NCBI RefSeq assembly: GCF_000003605.2
Contig: NW_003143308.1
Span: 8,362-19,331, forward strand
Length of the DNA stretch: 10,970 nucleotides
Origin: Saccoglossus kowalevskii
Taxonomy: Eukaryota; Hemichordata; Enteropneusta; Harrimaniidae
Reading direction: 5' to 3'
Positions 1 through 8,238 of this stretch are shown here, piece by piece. Positions within the stretch are counted from its first letter, which is position 1. Every line of letters begins with the position of its first letter. Below the pieces are notes generated by a model. The model did no database searches. It saw nothing but the letters and a program-made list of their open reading frames with translations, and had not been told where the DNA came from. The position numbers and the translations under genes are program-made.

Positions 1-255
1 ATTATAAATGATGTGGCGAAACACATCTATAACTGTTTTAATATACGAGAAAATTCAATTAAAAGTGAAATACTTAAACGGATGCCCCAGAAAATACAAA
101 TTAACCAATTTTCTATGTACAGAAATTTGAGCGTCTTGTTGGATTTTTCCTGTATTGTAGCAGTGTTACTGTTGGTTATTTTTTATGTCTTCAGAATTTA
201 CTACTTTATTGAACTTTTTATCAAAACCTCAAATATGGGTTAGATAGCAATACAT

Positions 256-302
256 ATTCTATTCTATTCTATTCTATTCTATTCTATTCTATTCTATTCT
301 AT
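256..302. repeat. (ATTCT)9 pentanucleotide microsatellite
   Basis: Nine uninterrupted ATTCT units run from 256 to 300, followed by a partial AT. The copies are perfect, which suggests a young or actively slipping locus. The flanks are ordinary AT-rich DNA with no recognisable gene. An expanded ATTCT tract in a human intron is known to be unstable, but nothing here suggests a function. Confidence 0.97.
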
Positions 303-329
303 GAAAAAATCAGTGCTCCATGATTGAAA

Positions 330-467
330 CTTAAAGCGGGGGAGTCTTCACCTGCGCATGCGTCAGATGGCCATAGCGTGTCATTGTTTACAAGTGTCTA
401 CCCATGAGCCTTTACGTTTTTAGCGTGTGTTGTTATCGTCGCTTGGGACTCAATTTCCCGCTTTAAG
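330..467. mobile_element. 138-bp foldback / MITE-like element with 11-bp terminal inverted repeats
   Basis: CTTAAAGCGGG at 330-340 is the exact reverse complement of CCCGCTTTAAG at 457-467. Just inside, AGTC (343-346) and GACT (447-450) also pair, with a few unpaired bases between. The interior has no coding capacity and is richer in CpG than its surroundings (GCGCATGCG, TCGTCGC). This size and structure fit a miniature inverted-repeat element, but I see no convincing target-site duplication (left flank TTGAAA, right flank ACTGCG). A chance or functional inverted repeat is therefore possible. Confidence 0.45.
353..365. promoter_or_regulatory. NRF1-like palindrome TGCGCATGCGTCA
   Basis: The sequence differs by one base from the palindromic NRF1 consensus (YGCGCAYGCGCR). 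It is preceded by an E-box-like CACCTG (350-355) and followed by CAGATG. It lies inside the 330-467 foldback, so it may have been carried there by that element. No gene start is visible nearby, and a function is conjecture. Confidence 0.2.
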
Positions 468-1180
468 ACTGCGTTTATCACACTCGTATTTAAATTCACT
501 TGTATAAGTTATAGGTCAATCTATATCTGAAACAGGAAGACGAGTTCATGCCTTACTATTTAATACATCCAAAATAAACTTTAACGTTTCTATGAGTGTA
601 ACACAACACATAGATGGTGGCGGCGCACTTTCCATTACATTATAGTGAAAGGTCAAATAAACTGTTTCCGAGTAAAACAGATAAATTCTCTGAAATACTG
701 AGGGGGTCGATATAGCCAATCTACGTGAGTGACTTGAACATCTCACTATTGGCAGTATATTAGAACGCACATAGTATATGCTCAACAAGTTGTTACGAAG
801 GTATGTGTATTTTTCAATTTATTTATTTCGAGACACATTTGAACTTTTTAAATTGTCGAGAACGTCATACTAGTATATTAAATTCGAGAAGCATACTCGA
901 CGTATTGTCGTGGACGTATTAGTTGACGAGTCTCTCGAACGAACCCCGATATTATCATCACCAACCAGGCCCGTCACACCCGCCAATGGACTAATCTAGG
1001 CCAGTTCGTCTTTTCTTCGACAAAGGGATGAACATTTCTTTCTCGTAACTGACATAGTTCACCTCTATGTGCCGCTGGAAAATAAGAATCGAGCAAGTTT
1101 ACAAGCCCTGTAGCCGCGAATGTTTTTCTTTTGCGCACATACAATAAGGAAGTTATTAGAATGTTTACGCACAGTTCCTT
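468..1180. other. Intergenic stretch with no supported feature
   Basis: I find no recognisable gene, RNA or repeat. The open frames here are under 85 codons and resemble no family I know. Positions 855-945 contain several CGAG/CTCG words (for example TTCGAGAAG and TACTCGACG) that could pair weakly, but no single good hairpin stands out. Confidence 0.5.
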
Positions 1181-1237
1181 TCGTGCACACCCTATCTCGT
1201 GCACACCCTATCTCGTGCACACTATCTCGTGCCACCC
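1181..1237. repeat. 16-bp tandem repeat, about 3.5 copies
   Basis: The unit TCGTGCACACCCTATC occurs exactly at 1181-1196 and 1197-1212. A third copy at 1213-1226 lacks two C residues, and a partial TCGTGCCACCC follows at 1227-1237. Each full unit contains GTGCAC. The array opens a locally CpG-rich patch (about 1227-1290) that stands out from the AT-rich surroundings. Confidence 0.92.
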
Positions 1238-1498
1238 GCTCGGGCCGGACCATTTCGTGAAGCGCCGACGACGACCTTCAAGTGGCCGGACAAACAGTTC
1301 ACAGCATACCATTGCTTATTAGCTCCATGATACCACTTACATCATCAACTCCGTAATTACATAAACATACCAAGAGATTGGACAAAACTCGGGATTAACA
1401 CCTTGCATTTGCATAAACCTATGACTAACAGTAATTTTGAGCAGTCAAAACGACTGTTTGAATCATGCTTCCCCGTCGCTCTTACGCGGAAAGCACAC

Positions 1499-1564
1499 TA
1501 ACATGGCTCCGAACATGTGATTGGTCTAGCGTAACATGGCTCCGAACATGTGATTGGTCTAGCG
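1499..1564. repeat. Perfect 33-bp tandem duplication
   Basis: The 33-bp block starting TAACATGGCTCCGAACATG occurs at 1499-1531 and again, without a mismatch, at 1532-1564. Each copy contains GATTGG, the reverse of a CCAAT box, and ACATGT. Since 33 bp is a multiple of three, the short open frame crossing it reads the same peptide twice, but I see no other sign of coding. The identity points to a recent duplication. Confidence 0.95.
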
Positions 1565-1970
1565 GTTTTCAGCAATTGTTTGCATTATCAAACATTTATA
1601 TAAAACAACATAACACCTTCATGAAATGCACAGTACCCATAAATTAAAATCCATCGCTAAATTGACAGTACATCAAACCTGACTCATTATTTCGGAGAAA
1701 CGAGTACGCCATTTTTAAACTGAACGTAGTCATTAATATATCACTGACACTGTGAGATTGGTCACTTCACGCTATGAGGAAATCTACAGTTTTGGGTTAA
1801 TCACATTACCACCTCAGCAATCCATTGTATATTGGTCTTCAACGATCATTGGTTTTACCAATATTCATACGTTGTAAGACATAGAACTAATCAGCAATTG
1901 ATGCTATTTGCAAATAATAAAACATTAAAACCCACGTCATGACATGGAATGGAAAACGCCAAGCCTTGTT
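1565..1970. other. AT-rich stretch with no supported feature
   Basis: No gene, RNA gene or clear repeat is visible. Short words such as GATTGGTCACTTCACG and CATTGGTTTTACCAAT (1848-1863, itself nearly palindromic) contain CCAAT/ATTGG pairs, but they do not form a recognisable promoter. Confidence 0.5.
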
Positions 1971-2242
1971 ATGTATGATGAAATTGTTTACGCGTATCTG
2001 TTAATCGACTTAATTATTTGAATACGAGTGAATGGCTGTGTTATGTCTGTCATCGTTTAGGCCTATGCGAGGTCCTGCACGGAAATTGGCTCAGTGATTT
2101 GGAACTAATTACGAGATAACCGTCGCTATTTGGACTACTATTTCTGACAATCAGTATTCGCAGTTATTAATATAGTGTACGATTAATCAAAAGATATGAC
2201 GTGTTCAGTACTTAATGTGATTGGCTTTATGATTGAAGGTTA
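1971..2242. repeat. Direct repeat copy A (LTR-like), about 272 bp
   Basis: This block reappears at 2934-3207. I count about 13 substitutions and one 2-bp indel by eye, so roughly 95% identity. Both copies start ATGTATGATG and end GATTGAAGGTTA, after which the flanks become unrelated. The block has no coding frame of note. It contains TGGCTCAGTGA (2087-2097), which resembles a tRNA-type box A, but I see no matching box B. It could be the 5' LTR of a small LTR/TRIM-like element, a dispersed repeat inserted twice, or one end of a truncated tandem duplication. The ends are not the usual TG...CA. Confidence 0.9.
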
Positions 2243-2933
2243 AGATTGAGTTAAGAGCACTTTGTAACGTTTTTTAATGTCTTTTTGAGACGAGAGTGTG
2301 GTGCGCTTATATGCGTATTGTTTGATAACGCAAGCTTTTGTTCATGATTGACAGGTTTATATGTAACTTAGTAGTGTCTATCGTTTTAGCTTTTCCCCGT
2401 CTTTTTTGTCAGATAATTAGATTAACGACTTGTGAGTTCAGTTGAAGTTTATAAGCGTAGATGACAGGAGTTTGATAAATAGCTTGTTTATTCATTGTTT
2501 ATTAGTTACCGCTTGCAATGCTTTAACTGAGAGACGCATCCCTGGTAATCACGTGATCATGCTGTCGACTGCAGCGATTGGCAGTTCGCTTGGTTACACC
2601 GCCACGCCTTAGTTTTTGACCTTTTGATATAGAATTTGTAACCTTAGTAACGGAGACAGTGCAGCGAAGGGTTACCCTCGGCAGACTGTTTGAGAAAAGT
2701 GAGTCGATTGGTAGCCTTTCCCTTGTTTTTAGATTCATAACCGTTGATATTTGTGACTTTATAATCATTGTATTTAGACATTATAATCATTGTACCTAAT
2801 CAGTGTGTTTTACTTTTTTGATTTATACCTTTTTATTAGTATTGTATTTAACCCTATGACGATGAGTATATGACGGTATCTTTGATTTATGAACGTGTTA
2901 TGCCAGGAGGCATGGCTCAGTTTGAGTGAAGGG
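2243..2933. other. 691-bp spacer between the direct repeats
   Basis: This would be the internal region if the flanking repeats are LTRs. It has no convincing coding frame, and I see no primer-binding site (tRNA 3'-end complement) after copy A or polypurine tract before copy B. It includes TCACGTGA at 2549-2556, an E-box. A GGAGGCATGGCTCAGTTTG tract at 2907-2925 shares the GGCTCAGT word found inside both flanking copies. Confidence 0.5.
2759..2794. repeat. Short tandem duplication, TTATAATCATTGTA x2
   Basis: The 14-bp word TTATAATCATTGTA occurs at 2759-2772 and at 2781-2794, a 22-bp period. It is probably a replication-slippage product within the spacer between the two long direct repeats. 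Confidence 0.8.
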
Positions 2934-3207
2934 ATGTATGATGACATTGTTTACGCGTATCTGTTAATCGACTTAATTAGTTGATTACGAGTGAATGGCT
3001 GTGTTATGTCTGTCATCGTTTAGGCCTATGCGAGGTCCTGGACGGAACTTGGCTCAGTGATTTGGAACTAATTACGAGATAACCGTCGCTATTTGGACTA
3101 CTATTTCTGACAGTTAGTATTCGCAGTTATTACAATATATTGAACGATTAATCAAAAGATATGACGTGTTCAGTACTTAGTGTGATTGGCTGCTTGATTG
3201 AAGGTTA
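2934..3207. repeat. Direct repeat copy B (LTR-like), about 274 bp
   Basis: This is the second copy of the 1971-2242 block, in the same orientation. Substitutions are spread evenly, with a small cluster near 3135-3150 where a 2-bp insertion sits. If the pair are LTRs, an AATAAA at 3258-3263 lies just beyond this copy and could belong to a longer repeat whose 3' part is not shared. If the pair is a tandem duplication, the unit is about 963 bp and the second copy is truncated to its first 274 bp. Confidence 0.9.
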
Positions 3208-3257
3208 CGCCCTAGAGTCTTTATACTTCGTTGTAATTGGTTAAGGTTTTGAAAATG

Positions 3258-3263
3258 AATAAA
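3258..3263 (+). promoter_or_regulatory. Possible polyadenylation signal AATAAA
   Basis: A canonical AATAAA lies about 50 bp after direct repeat copy B, followed by the T/G-rich stretch GTTGTTTTAGTTGG typical of downstream elements. In AT-rich DNA this hexamer is common, so the call rests only on the neighbouring T/G-rich tract and the LTR-like repeat. Confidence 0.3.
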
Positions 3264-3277
3264 GTTGTTTTAGTTGG

Positions 3278-3390
3278 TCTTGGCGAGTACACCAGAAAAG
3301 ACGCAATCTAGAGAGAGTCTTGGGGCGAGTACTGACGCAGTCTAGAGGCAGTCTAGAGGCACTCTTGGGTCAGCCTTGCGATAGTCTTGG
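3278..3390. repeat. Degenerate TCTTGG / TCTAGAG repeat cluster
   Basis: TCTTGG recurs at 3278, 3318, 3363 and 3385. GACGCARTCTAGAG occurs at 3300-3313 and 3334-3347, with a further CAGTCTAGAGG at 3349-3359. GGCGAGTAC follows the first two TCTTGG words. The spacing is irregular (40, 45 and 22 bp), so this is an old, partly scrambled tandem array. It lies between direct repeat copy B and the minisatellite. Confidence 0.75.
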
Positions 3391-3550
3391 GGACTTTTCC
3401 CCAGGGCGCTGTGTCTTATAGAGTGCTCGACTGATCGACTAAGACGAGAGTTGAAACGTATTTCGTTGTGTGTGTCTTATTTGACTGTAAGGCTTAAGTG
3501 ACTTTCCCGATCCTGTACCTCAAGGGGACGCAATAGAGCGACGAGACGAG

Positions 3551-4373
3551 ATTCCCCCTGGTACGTGTGGAGACCCCAGAGGAAGAAGATCCCCCCCTGG
3601 TACGTGTGGAGACCCCAGAGGAAGAAGATTCCCCCTGGTACGTGTGGAGACCCCAGAGGAAGAAGATCCCCCCCTGGTACGTGTGGAGACCCCAGAGGAA
3701 GAAGATTTCCCCCTGGTACGTGTGGAGACCCCAGAGGAAGAAGATTTCCCCCTGGTACGTGTGGAGACCCCAGAGGAAGAAGATTTCCCCTGGTACGTGT
3801 GGAGACCCCAGAGGAAGAAGATTTCCCCCTGGTACGTGTGGAGACCCCAGAGGAAGAAGATTTCCCCCTGGTACGTGTGGAGACCCCAGAGGAAGAAGAT
3901 TTCCCCCTGGTACGTGTGGAGACCCCAGAGGAAGAAGATCCCCCCTGGTACGTGTGGAGACCCCAGAGGAAGAAGATTTCCCCCTGGTACGTGTGGAGAC
4001 CCCAGAGGAAGAAGATTTCCCCCTGGTACGTGTGGAGACCCCAGAGGAAGAAGATCCCCCCTGGTACGTGTGGAGACCCCAGAGGAAGAAGATCCCCCCT
4101 GGTACGTGTGGAGACCCCAGAGGAAGAAGATTCCCCCCTGGTACGTGTGGAGACCCCAGAGGAAGAAGATTCCCCCCTGGTACGTGTGGAGACCCCAGAG
4201 GAAGAAGATTTCCCCCTGGTACGTGTGGAGACCCCAGAGGAAGAAGATTTCCCCCTGGTACGTGTGGAGACCCCAGAGGAAGAAGATTCCCCCCTGGTAC
4301 GTGTGGAGACCCCAGAGGAAGAAGATTTCCCCCTGGTACGTGTGGAGACCCCAGAGGAAGAAGATTTCCCCCT
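3551..4373. repeat. 21-copy minisatellite, 38-39-bp unit
   Basis: Twenty-one tandem units begin with GGTACGTG at 3560, 3599, 3637, 3676 and onward to 4335. Each has an invariant 31-bp core (GGTACGTGTGG at its start, CCAGAGGAAGAAGAT at its end) followed by a junction of zero to two T, four to seven C and one T. TTCCCCCT is the commonest junction; CCCCCCT, TCCCCCCT, CCCCCCCT, TCCCCCT and TTCCCCT also occur. Five units are 38 bp (starting at 3599, 3754, 3909, 4025 and 4063); the rest are 39 bp. A partial junction (ATTCCCCCT) precedes the first unit. Neither strand of the unit contains a stop codon in any register, so the whole array is open in all six frames. The 38-bp units break the frame five times, so coding is unlikely. 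Confidence 0.98.
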
Positions 4374-5625
4374 GATATATGCTTGCAGTGATGTGACCGG
4401 GATTAGCCACACTGTTTCAATCGATCTACCAATATTGACTACAACAGTGATGTCATCAGCACACATGCGTAATTGGGAAACCCGGGCAGCATTTGAGTAG
4501 AATAGCTCTGTATACCAGCATATCAACAAAACAAGCCATTACAGAATGCTACATTGTATCATGGGCACAATCCATGATCCATGACGATTGCCATTGCGGT
4601 ACGCAGTTGCATAATTAGTTCACTAATTCCCATATAGCTTTCTAATTTATTAACTACATCATGTGACAGTTGATAGGCCATTATTCTGTGACAAAAGAAT
4701 GTATTTTAAAACCTAAACACATTTCATCTTTTATTGTCTCGTTAATCGGCTGTGTGAATGCGAAACATGTGGCGTTAACGTATATTTGACGGGGTTCCAG
4801 TATGATTAATTATTCAAAACCGAGAAAATAAGTATAATTTGTCTAATATTAAAGAGCACACTACCTATGAATACAACAGCGGACCACATTAGAACTCCAA
4901 CGTTCGAATCTGTCACGGATCACCTCGTCAACTATAATCACCGTGGTTATTCAACCAGGTACAAAGAAAAACCGATCTTAGTAACCGATCGTAGTATCTC
5001 AAATGCCCAAACTTTATTACCACGTACAAGTGATTAAACGTTGCGACAAGATTACTGGAATGAATGAAAAGATTTATTACTCAATGAAACAACGTGACGT
5101 AATGGTTCCGTTGTTCAAAAATTAACACAGTGATATATCTATATCTACAACCGAGGTGCCATTGGGGGCATCACATCAAACAGGAAATCCGTCAGTTAGA
5201 TGCTCTAGAATACCCATCAAAGCGCAGAAATCAAGGTTTAAAAGTACTACAACCCGCGCGAACAAGGGCACGAGAATCAACACTTTCCTAGTCGTGCAAT
5301 TAATAAAAGATATACAAACACAAGTCGGAATTCTAAACAACACAATGAGTCATTTTCCTTCCATGATTCCATGCACACTTCTATTTGCAGAGTTTGAGGT
5401 AATATGACAAAAACTTGGAATAAAGGATGCTGACAGTCATGCAAAGCGATACGTCATTGTATGACTTTACTTTGACCGCAAATTAAGGCAACTACAACGT
5501 AAACAAAACATGTAAACAAAATTAGCACTATGAAATTTTGGGTTTTTGAACCTGACACGTATCAAAACCAGCCTACCCTTGAACTCATACACATTAATTG
5601 AATTGTGTTCATCTTTTAGTTTTAG
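4374..5625. other. AT-rich stretch with no supported feature
   Basis: I find no recognisable gene, RNA gene or structured repeat in about 1.25 kb. The longest open frame (plus, 5156-5407, 83 codons) has no family resemblance and is of the length expected by chance. This may be unique intergenic sequence or unrecognised old repeat. Confidence 0.5.
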
Positions 5626-6522
5626 GGTAGAGATGCAGTTTACCTGACAGGTATTTTAATTAGTTATTTAAGGAAACCAAGATGACCTCCCTTGTCTACA
5701 AAACTATATATTTTCGGAAAGCTTATTGTATGAATTTTAAAATGTTGTTAATATTTTTTTTATGGACACTGTAGTTTAAAATATGCACAAAAATGTGCTT
5801 TTTTGGTCAAAAGTGAAAAAAAAATTAGCGTCTAAACCAGGCTTTCCTGTCAAAATTGGTTTATGGATACATCTGTTTACTATGAAGAAAGCGCCGTCTT
5901 GAAAACTGTCTACCAGCCGTCAATTTTGCAGGGCAGCAGCTCAAATTTCACTACTTCAAGTTTATGCATAAATTAACACCCAGGCTAGTTGTCTGTACGC
6001 TTATTGTAACACTGTTCAACCAATAACGACGGCGTTTTGAAGATAAACACATTGTCAATCACTTGTGAAAATTTCAAAACAAAAGGTCAAAGCGTCTAGG
6101 AGCTAATTTCTTTTAAAGTTCTAGGATGTGCACTAAACAGAAGCTGAGATATTTGCTATTTTGCATAACAATTCACTCAGTAAGATGTTTGCTAATGTGC
6201 ATAATTAAAATGGCTGTAACAGTTCCAAATTTAAATGTATTATCGTTTTGTTAAAAGTTAAATATAGTGCATAATATGGAGATTCCGTCATTTCTTTTTT
6301 TCACTATATTTCTTTTATATTATTTATGTACAGCCTTGCTAAATCTTGCTAAGCATTTAAAAGAGAGAATGCTTTCACCTGATATCTATATTTTAAAATC
6401 GTTTTTTGAGTATGTTCCACTATTCACAATTCTACAAAATTGTAACAGTCTTTAGCCAAGACTGTTTGGATGATAAAAAGCAAAAAATCACTCCCAAGTG
6501 CCCACAAACCTGCATCTCTACC
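5626..6522. mobile_element. Possible non-autonomous DNA transposon, about 0.9 kb
   Basis: GGTAGAGATGCAG at 5626-5638 is the exact reverse complement of CTGCATCTCTACC at 6510-6522. With a 1-base offset the match continues for another TTT. The 897-bp interior is very AT-rich, without a transposase or any credible coding frame. It includes many homopolymer tracts and a small CGCCGTC/GACGGCG inverted pair (about 5892 and 6028). Terminal inverted repeats with no coding capacity are typical of a deletion derivative of a cut-and-paste transposon. A target duplication is not clear: TTA is present at both flanks but is not distinctive. I cannot assign a superfamily. Confidence 0.5.
6444..6466. repeat. 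Perfect 8-bp stem-loop near the right end of the 0.9-kb element
   Basis: AACAGTCT (6444-6451) and AGACTGTT (6459-6466) are perfect reverse complements around a 7-base loop. The hairpin lies about 44 bp inside the right inverted repeat. It is too far inside, and the end sequence is wrong, for a Helitron 3' hairpin followed by CTRR. It may be a subterminal protein-binding site or coincidence. Confidence 0.5.
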
Positions 6523-7350
6523 TTATTAACAGGGAAAAAACGGCGCGTACAAACATGCTCACATCGCTAAACAAATCTTGGTCGAACGTGGTCGATCAAA
6601 AAAAACTGATACTTCTGATTCTTGGGGGTTCATAACAATTCAAGTCAACTATACAACAACTACTGACTTTATTCAATACACCAGTATAAAACAATGCTTA
6701 AATTTTTGTATATAAATGAATTCTTTAAACACTGAATAGCGTACATTGTCATTTCAAAACATTGCCATTTGCATTTATGAACGAAAAGAGCATCCATAAA
6801 AATCGCCCAATTTAACATTAACAAAATGCGTTGTGACAAATAACAAATCAGCCCACAAATGTTTATGATATGTTTCGATCATAAAATGTCAAAATAAAAG
6901 ACAAATATTGGTTTCGCGCCGTGAAGAAGGCTAAATAAAATAGAGTTCATTTCAATTACCCCAAAAGTCAAACACGAAATATTTCTGGGTAAAGGTATGA
7001 CAATTTGTTGCGAAAATGTGTCACTGCTGGTGAAATAGATAAATTAAAAAAACTACTCGCCGGCTAAAATATGACCTTATAAAGATATCCTGATTAAAAA
7101 ATTCTGGAATAAACACATAGCACTGACGATGTCAAAAATAGTAACCGACTGTGTACCGATCACGTGACAATGCTTTGCGCATGCCCGCAACGCGCCTTTG
7201 CCAGGGAAGGAGGCCAAGTCACATCTTATGCAGTGGCCGTTTCCAGACCGGAGATAGAGGGACTGTGATTGCACCAACAAATTTGGCCGAAAATTAATCA
7301 AACTTTGTTTTGACTGTAATTTGTAAACGTCGGTCATACCGACGGGGATT
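6523..7350. other. AT-rich stretch with a GC-richer island, no gene recognised
   Basis: No gene is recognised. The first 600 bp are AT-rich and featureless. Positions 7150-7260 are clearly more GC- and CpG-rich. An 86-codon minus-strand frame (7077-7337) overlaps this island but resembles no family I know. The start of the retrotransposon remnant at about 7351 abuts this stretch, so part of it may have inserted into, or replaced, the 5' part of that element. Confidence 0.45.
7161..7189. promoter_or_regulatory. CACGTG E-box next to a GCGCATGC motif in a small CpG-rich island
   Basis: CACGTG lies at 7161-7166, and TTGCGCATGCCCGC at 7176-7189 carries half of an NRF1-type palindrome, followed by CGCAACGCGCC. 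Such pairs are common in animal CpG-type promoters, and also in some transposon promoters. No transcript start, TATA box or gene can be tied to it on either strand. Confidence 0.2.
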
Positions 7351-8238
7351 CAAAGGGAAAGCTCACTCGCCACACCCCGAAGGCACAATAGCACAATAGA
7401 CTACGTAATATTGTTAAAGCGTTTACACGAGCTTTTTCAGTACTTTAAAATACAAGATATAACCCATATTTCAGACCACTGCCCTATCTCACTTTTATGA
7501 AAAGTAAATAACGCAGTTGCTTACTCAAAGATGAAGAGTAAATATAAACTTGAATCCCTACCCCCTAAATACACATGGGACACAGAAGGAAGAACACATT
7601 TATTATCTAACTTAAAACAGGCAGAGCAAGACAAAATTAGTCAATTTACATCTTGCAATTGTGTTGCCTCGATTAATACTGTTTCGAATGTTGTATCACT
7701 TGTATCTTGTATGGCGGACAAAAGTATGAAGAAAATCAAACCACAAAAGTAAAAAAGTAACAAGCGTCAAGCAAATAAAAAGAAATGGTTTGATCAAGAT
7801 TGTAGGTTTCTTAAACACGAGTTCAAAACTATCTCAAAACTTTCAAAAGCAAATCTGAGGGACCCTTTTATTTTTCATCGTCAGAAAAGAAATTCAATTC
7901 AAAAAATCATTAAAAGAAAGACAAAGGAAACATCTTCACAATTGTATACTCTGGGGAGCTCAAACTGTGAAACTTCCAAATTCTGGAAAATATTACAAGA
8001 TTGAAATGAACAATGACACACACTTAAACAAACATATGATTTAATAACACATAATGAGTAGTTAACTCATTTCAATAAACTATTAAACAGACAAGAATGT
8101 CCCTAACAATAATATGATCTCTGGAACTCAAAGAGTTGGAACACAACGCAATCAATAACATCGACATTAATGGACCAATCCTAAGGAGCGAAATTTAAAA
8201 AAGCTATCAAACTACTAAACATAACAAAGCAACTGTTG
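7351..8238 (+). pseudogene. Non-LTR retrotransposon remnant: endonuclease C-terminus, linker, start of reverse transcriptase
   Basis: In one frame, 7381-7497 reads as the end of an APE-type endonuclease: STIDYVI near 7390-7410, then ISDHCPI around 7468-7488, with the S-D-H that carries the final catalytic Asp-His pair. The frame passes a TGA at 7498 into an open stretch (7531-7752) with LPPKYTWD, the usual linker. After a TAA at 7750 come KKWFDQDCRFLK (about 7780-7815), FHRQKRN, and KFWKILQD before a TGA at 8002. Further fragments, each shifted by one-base indels, are FNKLLN (about 8070-8090), ELKELEHN (8124-8147) and KKAIKLL (about 8196-8217), the start of the reverse transcriptase. This order is that of the second ORF of CR1/L2/Jockey-group LINEs. 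ORF1 and the endonuclease N-terminus are missing. At least three stops and several indels show the copy is dead. Confidence 0.88.

Noticed and set aside
2087-2097. TGGCTCAGTGA, resembling a tRNA/SINE box A, also present in the second direct repeat.
   Set aside because: No box B (GGTTCGAATCC-like) occurs at a suitable distance, and no cloverleaf can be drawn, so there is no support for a tRNA or tRNA-derived SINE.
2523-2768. 81-codon minus-strand frame between the direct repeats, considered as a possible gag-like internal ORF.
   Set aside because: No zinc knuckle, protease or other retroelement motif, and the length is within chance.
3551-4373. CRISPR-like pattern of identical 31-bp repeats separated by short variable sequences.
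   Set aside because: The 'spacers' are only 7-8 bases of T/C homopolymer, and the surroundings are eukaryotic. This is a minisatellite.
3477-4529. Long open frames of 243 to 350 codons on both strands across the tandem array.
   Set aside because: They arise because the repeat unit has no stop in any register. The 38-bp units shift the frame five times, and the frames on both strands are equally open, which is not how a real coding repeat behaves.
5156-5407. 83-codon plus-strand frame starting MPLGASHQ.
   Set aside because: No recognisable motif, poor start context evidence, and a length expected by chance.
5626-6522. Helitron reading of the 0.9-kb element, because of the hairpin near its right end.
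   Set aside because: Helitrons lack terminal inverted repeats, start with TC, and end with CTRR about 10-12 bp after the hairpin. None of these holds here.
7077-7337. 86-codon minus-strand frame over the CpG-rich island.
   Set aside because: No family resemblance. The openness is explained by the locally higher GC content.
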